Assembly: GCF_000410875.1 (NCBI RefSeq)
Contig: NZ_AROI01000013.1
Span: 17,499 to 81,498 of the forward strand
Length of the DNA stretch: 64,000 nucleotides
Direction: 5' to 3'
Source of the DNA: Halopseudomonas pelagia CL-AP6
GTDB taxonomy: Bacteria; Pseudomonadota; Gammaproteobacteria; Pseudomonadales; Pseudomonadaceae
How positions within the stretch are numbered: position 1 is the stretch's first letter; each line of letters begins with the position of its first letter. Shown here piece after piece: positions 7,990 through 16,208 of the stretch. Both the position numbers and the translations under genes were made by a program. Under the pieces are notes generated by a model. It did not search any database, was not told the origin of the DNA, and saw only the letters and a list, made by a program, of their open reading frames with translations.

Positions 7990-9068
7990 TGCGTATTCTG
8001 GTCGTGTTACTGATGTTATGCGCCGCCGCAGTGCAGGCGCAATCGATCAATCCCGCCGCGTTCAGAGCGCTGAATGAGGCGCAGCAGGCTCAGCAGCGCG
8101 GTGATTATGCCGCTGCGGGCAAGCGCCTGCAGCAGGCGCTGGAACAGGCCAGCACCGGCAGTATCGAACAGGCTCTGGTGGAGCAGCGGCTCGGCTACCT
8201 GGCCATTGCCCGTGACCGCAACGCCGAGGCGATCGACTGGTTGCGCAAGGCCTTAAGCCGCGACCAACTGGAGGCCGAAGCGGCCAGCCAGGACCGGCGC
8301 AATCTGGCGCAGCTGCTGGCCTCCGAAGGACAGGCACGGGAAGCGGTGACCTTGCTGGAAACCGAACTGGCCGCAGAGGCTTTGCCGCGTGAGAATCGGC
8401 GCTTGCTGGTGCAGCTATATAATCAGTTGGAACAATATAGCAAGGCGTTGCCCTTGGCCGAGCAGGTGGTGCGCGAGGAACCCGGTGTTGATGCTGTCTG
8501 GTATCAACTGTTGGTGGGTATGAATTATCGTTTGCAGCGGTATCAGGCGGCGGAGCGCTGGTTGAAAGTGCTGCTAAAGCGCGAGCCTGGCAACGCCGAG
8601 TACTGGCGGCAACTGGCCGGTGTGCAGAGTCTTGATAAGCGCCAGCGTGCAGCGGCGGGCACGCTGCGATTGGCCTATGAAGGAGGTATCCGTTTTGCGG
8701 TCCAGGATCTGGATAACCTGGTCGCGTTACAGGTCAATGCGGGTGCGCCCTGGCAAGCAGCCAGACTGTTGGAGGCTCTGCTTCAGCGCCAACTGCTGCA
8801 GGCCAATGCGGTGCGCCAGGAGCGTCTGGCACAATTATGGCAGCAGGCCCGTGACCATGACCGCGCCAAGTCCGCCTGGACCGCGCTGGCGCTCAGTTCT
8901 GGCCGCGCTGATCATTGGTTGCGAGTGGCGGCCATTCAACTCAATCAGGGTGAGTGGGATGAGCTATTGAGTAGTCTGGAGCGGGCGCGCCCTGCGGCCA
9001 GCGCCGAGCAGCGCCGAACGCTGAATCAATGGGCTGCTTATGCTCGCCAGGCGCAGCAAGAAGGTTAA
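7989..9068 (+). CDS. TPR-repeat periplasmic protein, last gene of TonB2 operon
   Basis: The 359-residue protein has a signal peptide (cleavage near VQAQ, residue 18) and helical pairs typical of tetratricopeptide repeats across its length, for example around residues 28-60, 75-110, 130-165 and 170-205. It overlaps tonB by one base and closes the operon, the position of the TPR gene in Vibrio TonB2 loci. Its partner is unknown; a scaffold for the TtpC/TonB complex is an inference. The gene converges on the zinc operon with a gap of 46 bases. Confidence 0.85.
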   Translation: MRILVVLLMLCAAAVQAQSINPAAFRALNEAQQAQQRGDYAAAGKRLQQALEQASTGSIEQALVEQRLGYLAIARDRNAEAIDWLRKALSRDQLEAEAASQDRRNLAQLLASEGQAREAVTLLETELAAEALPRENRRLLVQLYNQLEQYSKALPLAEQVVREEPGVDAVWYQLLVGMNYRLQRYQAAERWLKVLLKREPGNAEYWRQLAGVQSLDKRQRAAAGTLRLAYEGGIRFAVQDLDNLVALQVNAGAPWQAARLLEALLQRQLLQANAVRQERLAQLWQQARDHDRAKSAWTALALSSGRADHWLRVAAIQLNQGEWDELLSSLERARPAASAEQRRTLNQWAAYARQAQQEG

Positions 9069-9114
9069 GCGCCTAGCTGAGTAGCGTCATCTCGGCAGGG
9101 TGCCCGGGGTAATC

Positions 9115-9636
9115 TCAGTAGGTGTAGGGCTCTATGCTGGCGTTGGCAATTTTGTAGCCAGCGTTGGCAAGGTCACTTTCCACCGCTTCAACCTGCATCG
9201 CACCGCTGATCCAAAAAGGCTGATACAGCGCCTCCAGCTTGATGCCTGCTTCGCTCTGCACATAAACGATCTGGTTCGAGGGTGGCGGCGGCACATGGAT
9301 ACAGGCGCCAAAGTAAGGGACCAGCAGGAATTCGTTTACCACGCCCTTTTCATTGATGCCCAGCGGCACGATATAACCTGGTAGTTTTACCTCGCGGCCA
9401 TTGAGTTCTGCAACGACTGGCGCGGCAGGTTCCACTTGCACGGCCGGGTCGCCATACTCGCCCTCACTCAGCGTGTCGGCCAAGGCCGAAAGATCGTGGG
9501 TGGGTTGCGGCATGCCCATTATGTCTCGTGCCTCCGGGGGCACCAGATCGCCCCAGGTCAGTTCTTCAACAGCCATTGCCGGCAGCGCATACAGCGCGAC
9601 CACTACCGCGCCGATCAGGGCGACACAAGTACGCAT
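9115..9636 (-). CDS. DUF3299 exported protein of Zur-type zinc operon
   Basis: Last gene of a four-gene leftward operon that matches the Zur-regulated PA4063-PA4066 set of P. aeruginosa (from memory). I choose the ATG at 9636, giving 173 residues: GAGG lies 7 bases upstream and the protein opens with a signal peptide (MRTCVALIGAVVVALYALPAMA). An upstream ATG at 9648 overlaps the permease stop but has no ribosome site. The mature protein carries a DUF3299 domain (about residues 60-170) with the CIHVPPPPSNQIVYV segment. DUF3299 has no established activity. Confidence 0.85.
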   Translation of the reverse strand: MRTCVALIGAVVVALYALPAMAVEELTWGDLVPPEARDIMGMPQPTHDLSALADTLSEGEYGDPAVQVEPAAPVVAELNGREVKLPGYIVPLGINEKGVVNEFLLVPYFGACIHVPPPPSNQIVYVQSEAGIKLEALYQPFWISGAMQVEAVESDLANAGYKIANASIEPYTY

Positions 9637-9647
9637 GCAATACCTCA

Positions 9648-10910
9648 TCAGGTTCGTATCGACAGGCCGTCGACCAATGACTGGCGATAGGCGCGCCACG
9701 CGGGCACGCTGCCCATCAGTACGCTAGCCAGTAGAATAGCGCCCAATAGCGTCCATTCATACAGGCCGGGTGGCGTGATCGCGATGAACAGGCCGTAGTG
9801 TGAGAGCATCAGCGGCTGCCCGGCCCACAAGCCCAAATACAGCATGGCTAGCCCCAACAGAATACCAGCCATTGCCAGGCTGGCTGCTTCTAGCAGTAAT
9901 AGTGCGAACACATGACGCGGTCGCGCACCGACCGAGCGCAGGATGGCCATCTCTCGTCGGCGTTCGTTAAGGCTGCTGAGAATCGCAGTGAGCATGCCCA
10001 CCAAACCGGTTAACACAACAAAGATCGAGACGATGAACAATGCTTTTTCGGCCATGCCGAGCAGGCTCCAGAGCTCCTGGAGTGCCACCCCGGGCAAGAT
10101 CGCCTGCAACGGTTCTCGGCTGTATTGATTGACGTCGCGCTGCACGGCAAAGGTGCTAATGCGGTTATTCAGGCCCAGCAATATGGCGGTGATGGCCTTG
10201 GGAGTTAGATCCATCTCGCGCGCCTGTTCGGCGCTAATCGCAGCTGAACCGCGCGCCGGCATGCCCTGCTGCCAGTCCACATGCAGTGCTTCCATGCCTT
10301 CCAGGCTGATATGAATGGTCCGGTCTACCGGCGTGCCGGTGCGGGCCAGAACGCCGCTGACCTGAAATGGCTTGTCGCCGTGATCGACAAAGCTCACCGC
10401 GCCCGTGCCGTGGGCCAGTACTAGCTCAGTACCTAGCTGGTAACCGAGCTCGCGGGCAATGTCAGCGCCGATGACAGCGTCGTACAGATCATTGAAAGGC
10501 TCGCCGGCGGAGAAGCTTAACGCCTGATCGCGGCCGTGCCGATAGTGTTCGAAATAGCTTTGACTGGTACCCATGACCTTGAAGCCACGGTGTGAGTCGC
10601 CTAGTGAAATCGGAATGGCCCAATCTACCCGCGGATGGGCGGCGAAGTGCTCGAAGCTGTCCCAGCGCACGTTGTTCGTCGCATTGCCGATGCGAAAGAC
10701 CGAATACAGCAATAGCTGCACCGATCCGGAACGGGCGCCAATGATCAGGTCAGTACCGGAAATGGTGTTGGCAAAGCTGCTGCGTGCCTCGGTGCGAACC
10801 TTCTCTACGGCGAGTAGCAGTGTAACGCTCAAGCCGATGGCGATGACCGTCAGCAGCGCGGAAAAGCGGCGATTACCCAGGCTCTTGATCGCCAGACGCA
10901 ACAGATACAT
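9648..10910 (-). CDS. FtsX/MacB-type ABC transporter permease (zinc-linked)
   Basis: The 420-residue protein has the FtsX-like layout: one N-terminal helix (about residues 15-35), a large periplasmic MacB-PCD-like domain (40-280), and three C-terminal helices (about 290-310, 340-365, 385-405) with the LNERRREMAILRSVGARP coupling segment between them. Such permeases (LolCDE, MacB types) move lipoproteins or drive periplasmic work rather than import ions. It overlaps the ATPase gene by one base (TGATG) and forms an ABC pair with it. The substrate is unknown; the zinc link comes only from context. Confidence 0.88.
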   Translation of the reverse strand: MYLLRLAIKSLGNRRFSALLTVIAIGLSVTLLLAVEKVRTEARSSFANTISGTDLIIGARSGSVQLLLYSVFRIGNATNNVRWDSFEHFAAHPRVDWAIPISLGDSHRGFKVMGTSQSYFEHYRHGRDQALSFSAGEPFNDLYDAVIGADIARELGYQLGTELVLAHGTGAVSFVDHGDKPFQVSGVLARTGTPVDRTIHISLEGMEALHVDWQQGMPARGSAAISAEQAREMDLTPKAITAILLGLNNRISTFAVQRDVNQYSREPLQAILPGVALQELWSLLGMAEKALFIVSIFVVLTGLVGMLTAILSSLNERRREMAILRSVGARPRHVFALLLLEAASLAMAGILLGLAMLYLGLWAGQPLMLSHYGLFIAITPPGLYEWTLLGAILLASVLMGSVPAWRAYRQSLVDGLSIRT

Positions 10911-11623
10911 CAGAGCTCCCCCTGTGGCTGAGCGGACAGGTTGATATCGCTTAATGATAGCGAACGGTCGAACAGCGGCTGCAAAGACGCGTCATGACTG
11001 ACAAACAGCAGGCTGCTGCCAGCGGCGGCGCATTCGGCAAACAGGAGTTGCAGAAAGGCTTCGCGGCTATCCGCGTCCAGCGCAGAAGTTGGCTCATCGG
11101 CGATCACCAGCTCGGGGCTACCGATCAGCGCGCGGGCAGCGGCAACCCGCTGCTGCTGCCCAATGGACAATTCGTTGACCGGGCGATCCAGCAGGGCGCC
11201 GTCGGTCAAGCCAAGACTATGTAACAAGTGCAGCGCGGCGGAGGACAAGCTGTCATGCCGTTGCAGTGCGCGTTCTCGGCGCACGCGGGAGAAGTGGCAG
11301 GGCAGGGTGACGTTCTCTACCACCGACAGGTACGGCAGCAAGTTGAACATCTGGAATATGTAGCCAGTGTGGTCTGCGCGAAACCGGTCACGGCCAGCGG
11401 CGGACATGGTCGCCATGTCACGACCCAGTAGTGTGATGCTGCCACTATCGGGCAGGTACACGCCACCCAGCAGGCCGAGCAAAGTGGTTTTGCCGCTGCC
11501 TGACGGACCCTTGAGGAACACCCGCTCGCCAGACTGCAGTTGAAAGCGCGGTATGTTCAACAGTGTGGGTTGCCCAGGCCAGGCGTAGGTTGCGGCGTCC
11601 AGGTCTATGATGACGGAATTCAT
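10910..11623 (-). CDS. ABC transporter ATP-binding protein (zinc-linked)
   Basis: ATPase subunit for the adjacent FtsX-like permease. The 237-residue form from ATG 11623 has Walker A GPSGSGKT (about residues 34-41), a signature LSIGQQQR (about 140-147) and Walker B LVIADEPTSALD (about 161-172), as in LolD/MacB ATPases. A GTG at 11641 would add six residues; neither start has a good Shine-Dalgarno. It lies about 100 bases downstream of the DUF2796 gene and is probably in the same transcript. Confidence 0.9.
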   Translation of the reverse strand: MNSVIIDLDAATYAWPGQPTLLNIPRFQLQSGERVFLKGPSGSGKTTLLGLLGGVYLPDSGSITLLGRDMATMSAAGRDRFRADHTGYIFQMFNLLPYLSVVENVTLPCHFSRVRRERALQRHDSLSSAALHLLHSLGLTDGALLDRPVNELSIGQQQRVAAARALIGSPELVIADEPTSALDADSREAFLQLLFAECAAAGSSLLFVSHDASLQPLFDRSLSLSDINLSAQPQGEL

Positions 11624-11720
11624 GGCTTGTACTGGGCTCACAGAGGGACGATAAGCCTATCAGTGATAGGCCGGCGCGCCTACCCGATATCGGGCAGGCA
11701 CGGAGGTGCAGATTAAACGT

Positions 11721-12353
11721 TCAGAAACGGATCAGATTCTGCGCAGCGGTCAATTCACCGCCCTGTTGGCCTTTAGGGCCGATGGCCTGAAGTAGCAACC
11801 GTTCGGTGCCGGGGAAAGCGCTGAACAGAGCAACCTGAATCTGGTCAAGCTTGGCTGCCTGAGTGCAGGTGAAATGGAAGTGCGCCTGAATATCCGCGTG
11901 GGCCTCAGCCGCTTTTTCTTTTTCGCCGTGATCGTGGTCATGGCCATGCTCGTCGGCTACGGCGTCAAACAGCGGGCTGTTCAGTTCGACTTCCTTAAGG
12001 CTGCAGTCGGCGGCGGCTGGGAACACGAATAGCGCTTCGGCCTCATTCAGTTGCGTGCGTAAAGCTTTGACCTTGGCTTTATCTGCGTCGCTGGTTGGCA
12101 GGTACTCGAAACCCAGCAGGTTATCCGCGGGGGAGTCCAGCTCGATGCTCACGTCGTTGCCATCGACCACCAGGTTCAAAGAGCCTACGCCATGTTCGTG
12201 GGCGGAGAGACTGTCGTGGCCATGATCATGATCATGATCGTGCTTATCTTCGTGCTTGTGTTCGTCGTGGCCATGATCGGCGTGGTCGTGTGCTGCACTG
12301 GCAAAAGACATGGCGGCCAGCAGGCTGCCAATGATAAACGGGGTAGGGCGCAT
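11721..12353 (-). CDS. DUF2796 (ZrgA-like) His-rich periplasmic zinc-binding protein
   Basis: The 210-residue precursor has a signal peptide (to about residue 21, SFASA) followed at once by a His/Asp-rich stretch (residues 22-52, repeated HDH and DHD) and a second His-rich patch (HGHDHDHGE, about residues 135-143). This is the DUF2796/ZrgA family linked to zinc acquisition in Vibrio and Pseudomonas. GAGG lies 7 bases before the ATG. A palindrome resembling a Zur operator lies about 50 bases upstream. It is probably a periplasmic zinc scavenger or donor. Confidence 0.88.
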   Translation of the reverse strand: MRPTPFIIGSLLAAMSFASAAHDHADHGHDEHKHEDKHDHDHDHGHDSLSAHEHGVGSLNLVVDGNDVSIELDSPADNLLGFEYLPTSDADKAKVKALRTQLNEAEALFVFPAAADCSLKEVELNSPLFDAVADEHGHDHDHGEKEKAAEAHADIQAHFHFTCTQAAKLDQIQVALFSAFPGTERLLLQAIGPKGQQGGELTAAQNLIRF

Positions 12354-12400
12354 AGTAGGCCTCGCAAGAGATGCAAACGGAATAATATTGTCACTAAAGG

Positions 12401-12419
12401 AACGTTATCTTATTACGTT
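12401..12419 (-). promoter_or_regulatory. Candidate Zur operator
   Basis: AACGTTATCTTATTACGTT is a near-palindrome (14 of 19 positions self-complementary) with a GTTAT...ATTAC core like the GTTATA/TATAAC half-sites of gammaproteobacterial Zur boxes. It lies 48-66 bases upstream of the DUF2796 start. Zur control of the orthologous Pseudomonas operon is known; this site is inferred from the motif. Confidence 0.5.
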
Positions 12420-12438
12420 TTTATCGGCAAGACCAGTT

Positions 12439-12464
12439 GCATTGCCGGTGGGGACCGACAATGC
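12439..12464 (-). terminator. Stem-loop after cnoX, possible terminator
   Basis: GCATTG-CCGGT and ACCG-CAATGC arms pair with one internal mismatch around a GGG loop, 10 bases beyond the cnoX stop. There is no U-tract on the minus strand, so termination is uncertain. Confidence 0.35.
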
Positions 12465-12474
12465 AGAGGTGGTT

Positions 12475-13365
12475 TCAGTACAGGGCTTGGTAAAGCTTGC
12501 GGCGGTACTGGGTAGTTAACGGGTGCTCGCTGCCGAGTAGGTCGAAGACTTCCAGCAGCGTGCGCTGTGCAGCGCCGTCGGCATAGCCACGGTCGTGCTG
12601 GAACAGGCTGAGCAGGTGCGCTAGCGCCAGTTTATGGTTCTGATGGGTCAGCTTTAGAATCGCTAGCTGGAACGTTGCTTCACTGTCCTGGGGGCTCTTT
12701 TTCAGACGCTCAAGCAATTGCGCTTCCGAGGGGGAATGGCGTGCTTGGCGCAGAAAGCCGAGCTCGGCACGCAAGCTCTTCAACGCGAGCTTGTGCGCTT
12801 CACTATCGGCAATCTCAGCCAGAACCTGGTCTGCTTCATCCAGCTGCTCGTTAAGGCCCAGCGCGCGCGCCAGAAGCAGGCGCAGCTTATCGGTGGGCTC
12901 GCTGCTCAAGGCCTGTTGCAGCAGCGCGATGGCTGGCTGGAAATTGCCATTTAGTAACAGGTCATCGACCTGTTCACTGATGTCGGCTTCGGCGTCCTCC
13001 GACTCGGGTTCCGCCAAAGGCGGCTGGCTGACATGCGGCTCAAGCAGGGCGCGGATAGCGCTCTCTGGCTGGATGCCGGCAAAGCCGTCCACCGGTTGGC
13101 CATCCTTGAACAGCACCACGGTCGGCAGACTGCGGATGCCAAAACGTTCACTGAGGCCAGCCTGTTCGTCACAGTTGACTTTGGCCAGCAATAACTCACC
13201 TGCATGCTCCTCGGTGATCTTGGCCAGCATCGGCATCAGCGCCTTGCACGGCGCACACCATTCTGCCCAGAAGTCGACCAGGACCGGTTTGTGGAACGAG
13301 TTTTCCAGAACATAACGGTCGAAGGTCTCTTCGGTGACGTCGAAAATATAAGGTGACTGGCTCAT
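12475..13365 (-). CDS. cnoX: CnoX/YbbN thioredoxin-TPR co-chaperone
   Basis: CnoX is a thioredoxin-fold holdase that protects proteins from oxidative or chlorine damage and passes them to DnaK or GroEL. The 296-residue protein has a thioredoxin domain (residues 1-115) with the active site WCAPC (Cys37, Cys40) and cis-Pro in IRSLPTVV, then a TPR-like helical region (about 130-296). It keeps both active-site cysteines, unlike E. coli CnoX, which lacks the first. It lies alone between a methyltransferase gene and the zinc operon. Confidence 0.9.
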   Translation of the reverse strand: MSQSPYIFDVTEETFDRYVLENSFHKPVLVDFWAEWCAPCKALMPMLAKITEEHAGELLLAKVNCDEQAGLSERFGIRSLPTVVLFKDGQPVDGFAGIQPESAIRALLEPHVSQPPLAEPESEDAEADISEQVDDLLLNGNFQPAIALLQQALSSEPTDKLRLLLARALGLNEQLDEADQVLAEIADSEAHKLALKSLRAELGFLRQARHSPSEAQLLERLKKSPQDSEATFQLAILKLTHQNHKLALAHLLSLFQHDRGYADGAAQRTLLEVFDLLGSEHPLTTQYRRKLYQALY

Positions 13366-13466
13366 GGATTGTCCATCGAAGAAAGAATCAGGCGATAGTG
13401 GGGTGGCGTGCAGCTGAAATCAAGGGTGCGTTGTTGCCCAGGCTGGGCTGCTGCTGGAAACGCAGG

Positions 13467-14120
13467 TCAGTCGTTATTGCCATACAAGGCTACTTCACGG
13501 AATGCCAGGGGTTCACCCAGGTCTGGCCAGGTCTGGCCCTGCAACGTATTTAGACGCGTATAGCAGGGATGCTGCAGATCGCGAACCCTTGAGTCGGCCA
13601 GAATCACGCGGGGCGCGCGCTGGCGGAAATGCTCAAGAAACACGCAGTTATCGCTGTCGTAAAGTACGTCCGCAGCGACGATCAGATCGATATCGCCGGT
13701 CACGGCAAAATAATCTGCCGCCAGAGTTAGGGATACGCCGTTCAGTTGCGCATTCAGAGCACTGGCCATCTGCGCCTGCGGGTCAATGTCGCAGGCAATA
13801 GTCTGCTGGGCGCCGGCCTTGGCGCAGGCAATCGCGACAATGCCGGAGCCGCTGCCAAAGTCCAGCACCCGCTTGTCTCGAACCTGCTGCGGGTGCTCGA
13901 GTACCCAGCGCGCCAGCGCCAGGCCGCTGCCCCAGCAAAAGCTCCAGTAGGGTGGTTGGTCAAGCAGCTGTTGGGTTTCCTCGCTGCTGAAGGCGCGATT
14001 CAGATTGGCAGGGTCGAGCAGCCAGAGTTCCAATTCTGGCAAACCCGGCAGGCGAGTGGCTACCAGTTGGGCATCGGACAGAACCTGATGCAGTTCGTCG
14101 TTCAGGGCGGCTAGGGTCAT
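13467..14120 (-). CDS. Class I SAM-dependent methyltransferase (COG3897-like)
   Basis: The start is set at ATG 14120 (217 residues), because the longer in-frame form would run into the LysR gene. Motif [15 protein letters not shown] (about residues 77-90) and post-I ACDIDPQA (about 99-106) bind SAM. A motif IV-like segment [11 protein letters not shown] (about 135-145) resembles PrmA and ETF-beta-lysine methyltransferases. The N-terminal WSFCWGSG is characteristic of the COG3897 group. A protein-lysine substrate is possible but unproven. The 3' end lies about 100 bases before cnoX. Confidence 0.82.
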   Translation of the reverse strand: MTLAALNDELHQVLSDAQLVATRLPGLPELELWLLDPANLNRAFSSEETQQLLDQPPYWSFCWGSGLALARWVLEHPQQVRDKRVLDFGSGSGIVAIACAKAGAQQTIACDIDPQAQMASALNAQLNGVSLTLAADYFAVTGDIDLIVAADVLYDSDNCVFLEHFRQRAPRVILADSRVRDLQHPCYTRLNTLQGQTWPDLGEPLAFREVALYGNND

Positions 14121-14182
14121 GGTGTGGTCCGCAATGGTATTGTGGCTATTGTAGCGTCGGTGGTTGCATGTGCGCAGCGCGG

Positions 14183-15088
14183 TCAAGCCGGCAAAATGGC
14201 TCGCAGGCGGCTGTGTAGAAACTCGATCAGCGTGCGCGTAGCCAAGGTCGGGTAGAGGTTGGGCGCGGTGAGCAGATACAACTGATCGCCCCAGGCGCTG
14301 ACGCGCACGCGCTGCGTGGGTAACAGGCGCAGCAATTCGCCGCTGTCCAACTCCTGCTGCACGCTATAGAGCGGCAGCAGGGCGCAGCCAATATCGGCCA
14401 GAACCGCCCGTTTGAGGAACAGCATATCTTCGGTCTGCAGTCGCGGGCGCAGCGTCAGCGTGCGGGTCTCGCGGCCGTCGAAGAGCTCCAGTGGCAGGCG
14501 CTGGTCCGGCACGTTTACGCTGACCATATCGAGTCGCAGCAGGTCCTCCGGTTCCTGCGGTGTGCCTTGCGCCCGAAGATAAGCAGGACTGGCACAGAGC
14601 GCCCAATCGACCGGGCCCAGATCGCGGGCAACCAGAGCGTCGGGCGGAGTCGAAGTAACGCGGATGGCGACATCAATTTCGGCCGCTACCAGGTCAAAAA
14701 TCCGGTTACTGAAGGTTAGCTGCAGGCTAACCTCAGGATAGAGGCTGGCAAACTCCAGCAACAAGGGGCCGACCACTTGCTGTCCCAGCGCGACTGGCAC
14801 GCTGAGCCTGATATGCCCGCGCAGGTTCTTGCCCAGGTCTTCTACCGTGGCCTGCAGGGCATTCAGTTCCTGGCTGATGCGCGCGGCATGCTCGTACAGC
14901 GCCCAACCTATCTGTGTGGGTTCCACCTGGCGCGTGGTACGCCGGAACAGCTGCACCTGAATGCTTTGCTCCAGTGCCTTGAGTCTGCGGCTAACGTGCG
15001 AGCGCGAGGTGCCGAGCCGGCGTGCGGCGCTGCTCATGCTGCCGGCTTCGACGACGGCGCAGAGGAACTGCAGGGTTTTGATATCCAC
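14183..15088 (-). CDS. LysR-family transcriptional regulator
   Basis: The 301-residue protein has an N-terminal winged helix-turn-helix (residues 1-60, with [21 protein letters not shown]) and a LysR substrate-binding domain (about 90-295). It starts with GTG. It is divergent from the nitronate-monooxygenase-like gene across a 130-base gap, the usual layout for a LysR regulator and its target, so that operon is its probable target. The inducer is unknown. Confidence 0.92.
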   Translation of the reverse strand: MDIKTLQFLCAVVEAGSMSSAARRLGTSRSHVSRRLKALEQSIQVQLFRRTTRQVEPTQIGWALYEHAARISQELNALQATVEDLGKNLRGHIRLSVPVALGQQVVGPLLLEFASLYPEVSLQLTFSNRIFDLVAAEIDVAIRVTSTPPDALVARDLGPVDWALCASPAYLRAQGTPQEPEDLLRLDMVSVNVPDQRLPLELFDGRETRTLTLRPRLQTEDMLFLKRAVLADIGCALLPLYSVQQELDSGELLRLLPTQRVRVSAWGDQLYLLTAPNLYPTLATRTLIEFLHSRLRAILPA

Positions 15089-15185
15089 CTATTGTTGCCT
15101 ATTTGTAAACAGTTTGGGCTCGTTGGCGGATATTGTAGATCAACCAGCCAGCTTCTATAGTCCAGGCACGTTAAATTTTGATGCT

Positions 15186-15198
15186 GTCATTACATGAC
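15186..15198 (+). promoter_or_regulatory. Short inverted repeat between LysR and flavoprotein genes
   Basis: GTCAT-TAC-ATGAC is a perfect 5-3-5 inverted repeat located 21 bases before the start of the flavoprotein gene and just upstream of its ribosome site AAGGAG. It could be an operator half or chance; it lacks the T-N11-A spacing of classic LysR boxes. Confidence 0.25.
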
Positions 15199-15218
15199 TT
15201 AGTCCAAGGAGAACAACA

Positions 15219-16208
15219 ATGAGTCTTCCCGCCGTTCTGCAGAACTCGCTCAAACTACCGGTTATCTGCTCGCCGCTGTTTATCATCTCCAATCCGGATC
15301 TGGTGATCGCCCAGTGCAAAGCGGGCGTGGTTGGTTCCTTCCCTGCACTGAACGCACGGCCGGCCGAGGAGCTGGAAGTGTGGCTCAAACGCATTACCAG
15401 TGAGCTGGCCGAGTACCAGGCGGCCAACCCGGATGCAGTGGTCGCACCCTTTGCCGTCAATCAGATCGTGCACAGCAGTAACGATCGCCTGCAGCACGAC
15501 GTGGAAATGTGTGTGAAGTACAAGGTGCCGATCATCATCACCAGCTTGCGCGCGCCGGATGAGGTGGTAGGGCCGATCCACAGTTATGGCGGCTTGGTTT
15601 TCCACGACGTGATCAACGTCAAGCATGCGCGCAAAGCCATTGAAGCCGGTGTTGACGGTCTGATTCTGGTCTGTGCTGGCGCGGGCGGTCATGCCGGGCA
15701 ACTCAGCCCCTTTGCGTTGGTGTCTGAAATTCGCGCCTTCTACGACGGCCCAATCATTCTCTCCGGTGCCATCTCCAAGGGCGAACAGATTCTCGCCGCG
15801 CAGGCCATGGGTGCAGACCTGGCCTACATGGGCACCCGTTTCATTGCCACCCAGGAAGCCAACGCCGACGCTGCCTACAAGCAGATGCTGGTGGATACCT
15901 CCGCGGACGACATCGTCTACAGCAACCTCTTTACCGGGGTGCACGGCAACTATCTCAAGCCCAGTATCCAGAATGCCGGGATGGACCCGAACAACCTGCC
16001 CGAAGGCGAGAAGAGCAGCATGAAGTTCGGCTCGGGCGGCAGTAACAAGAGCAAGGCCTGGCGCGATATCTGGGGCGCCGGACAAGGCGTGGGCAGCATT
16101 GCGGCGATTACCACCACCGCCGAGGCCGTCAGCCAGCTGGAGCAGGAGTACGCCAACGCGCGTGCTCGCATGCGGCAAATCGCCAGCCCCTACGGTGAGC
16201 CGTCATGA
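15219..16208 (+). CDS. Nitronate monooxygenase / 2-nitropropane dioxygenase-family flavoprotein
   Basis: FMN-dependent TIM-barrel enzyme of the nitronate monooxygenase family, which oxidises alkyl nitronates such as propionate-3-nitronate; some members are NADH:quinone reductases. The 329-residue protein has PVICSPLF near the start, GAGGHAGQLSPFAL (about residues 154-167) for the phosphate site, and GADLAYMGTRF (about 200-210). AAGGAG lies about 8 bases before the ATG. It overlaps the acyl-CoA synthetase start by four bases (ATGA), so the two are translated together. The true substrate is not known. Confidence 0.88.
   Translation: MSLPAVLQNSLKLPVICSPLFIISNPDLVIAQCKAGVVGSFPALNARPAEELEVWLKRITSELAEYQAANPDAVVAPFAVNQIVHSSNDRLQHDVEMCVKYKVPIIITSLRAPDEVVGPIHSYGGLVFHDVINVKHARKAIEAGVDGLILVCAGAGGHAGQLSPFALVSEIRAFYDGPIILSGAISKGEQILAAQAMGADLAYMGTRFIATQEANADAAYKQMLVDTSADDIVYSNLFTGVHGNYLKPSIQNAGMDPNNLPEGEKSSMKFGSGGSNKSKAWRDIWGAGQGVGSIAAITTTAEAVSQLEQEYANARARMRQIASPYGEPS

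Noticed and set aside
12217..12290. Short tandem CATGAT-type repeat
   Set aside because: It encodes the His/Asp stretch of the DUF2796 protein and needs no other explanation.
15255..16178. 307-residue open frame antisense to the nitronate-monooxygenase-like gene
   Set aside because: It is a GC-rich shadow of the plus-strand gene, shows no family motifs, and the sense frame carries all conserved signatures.
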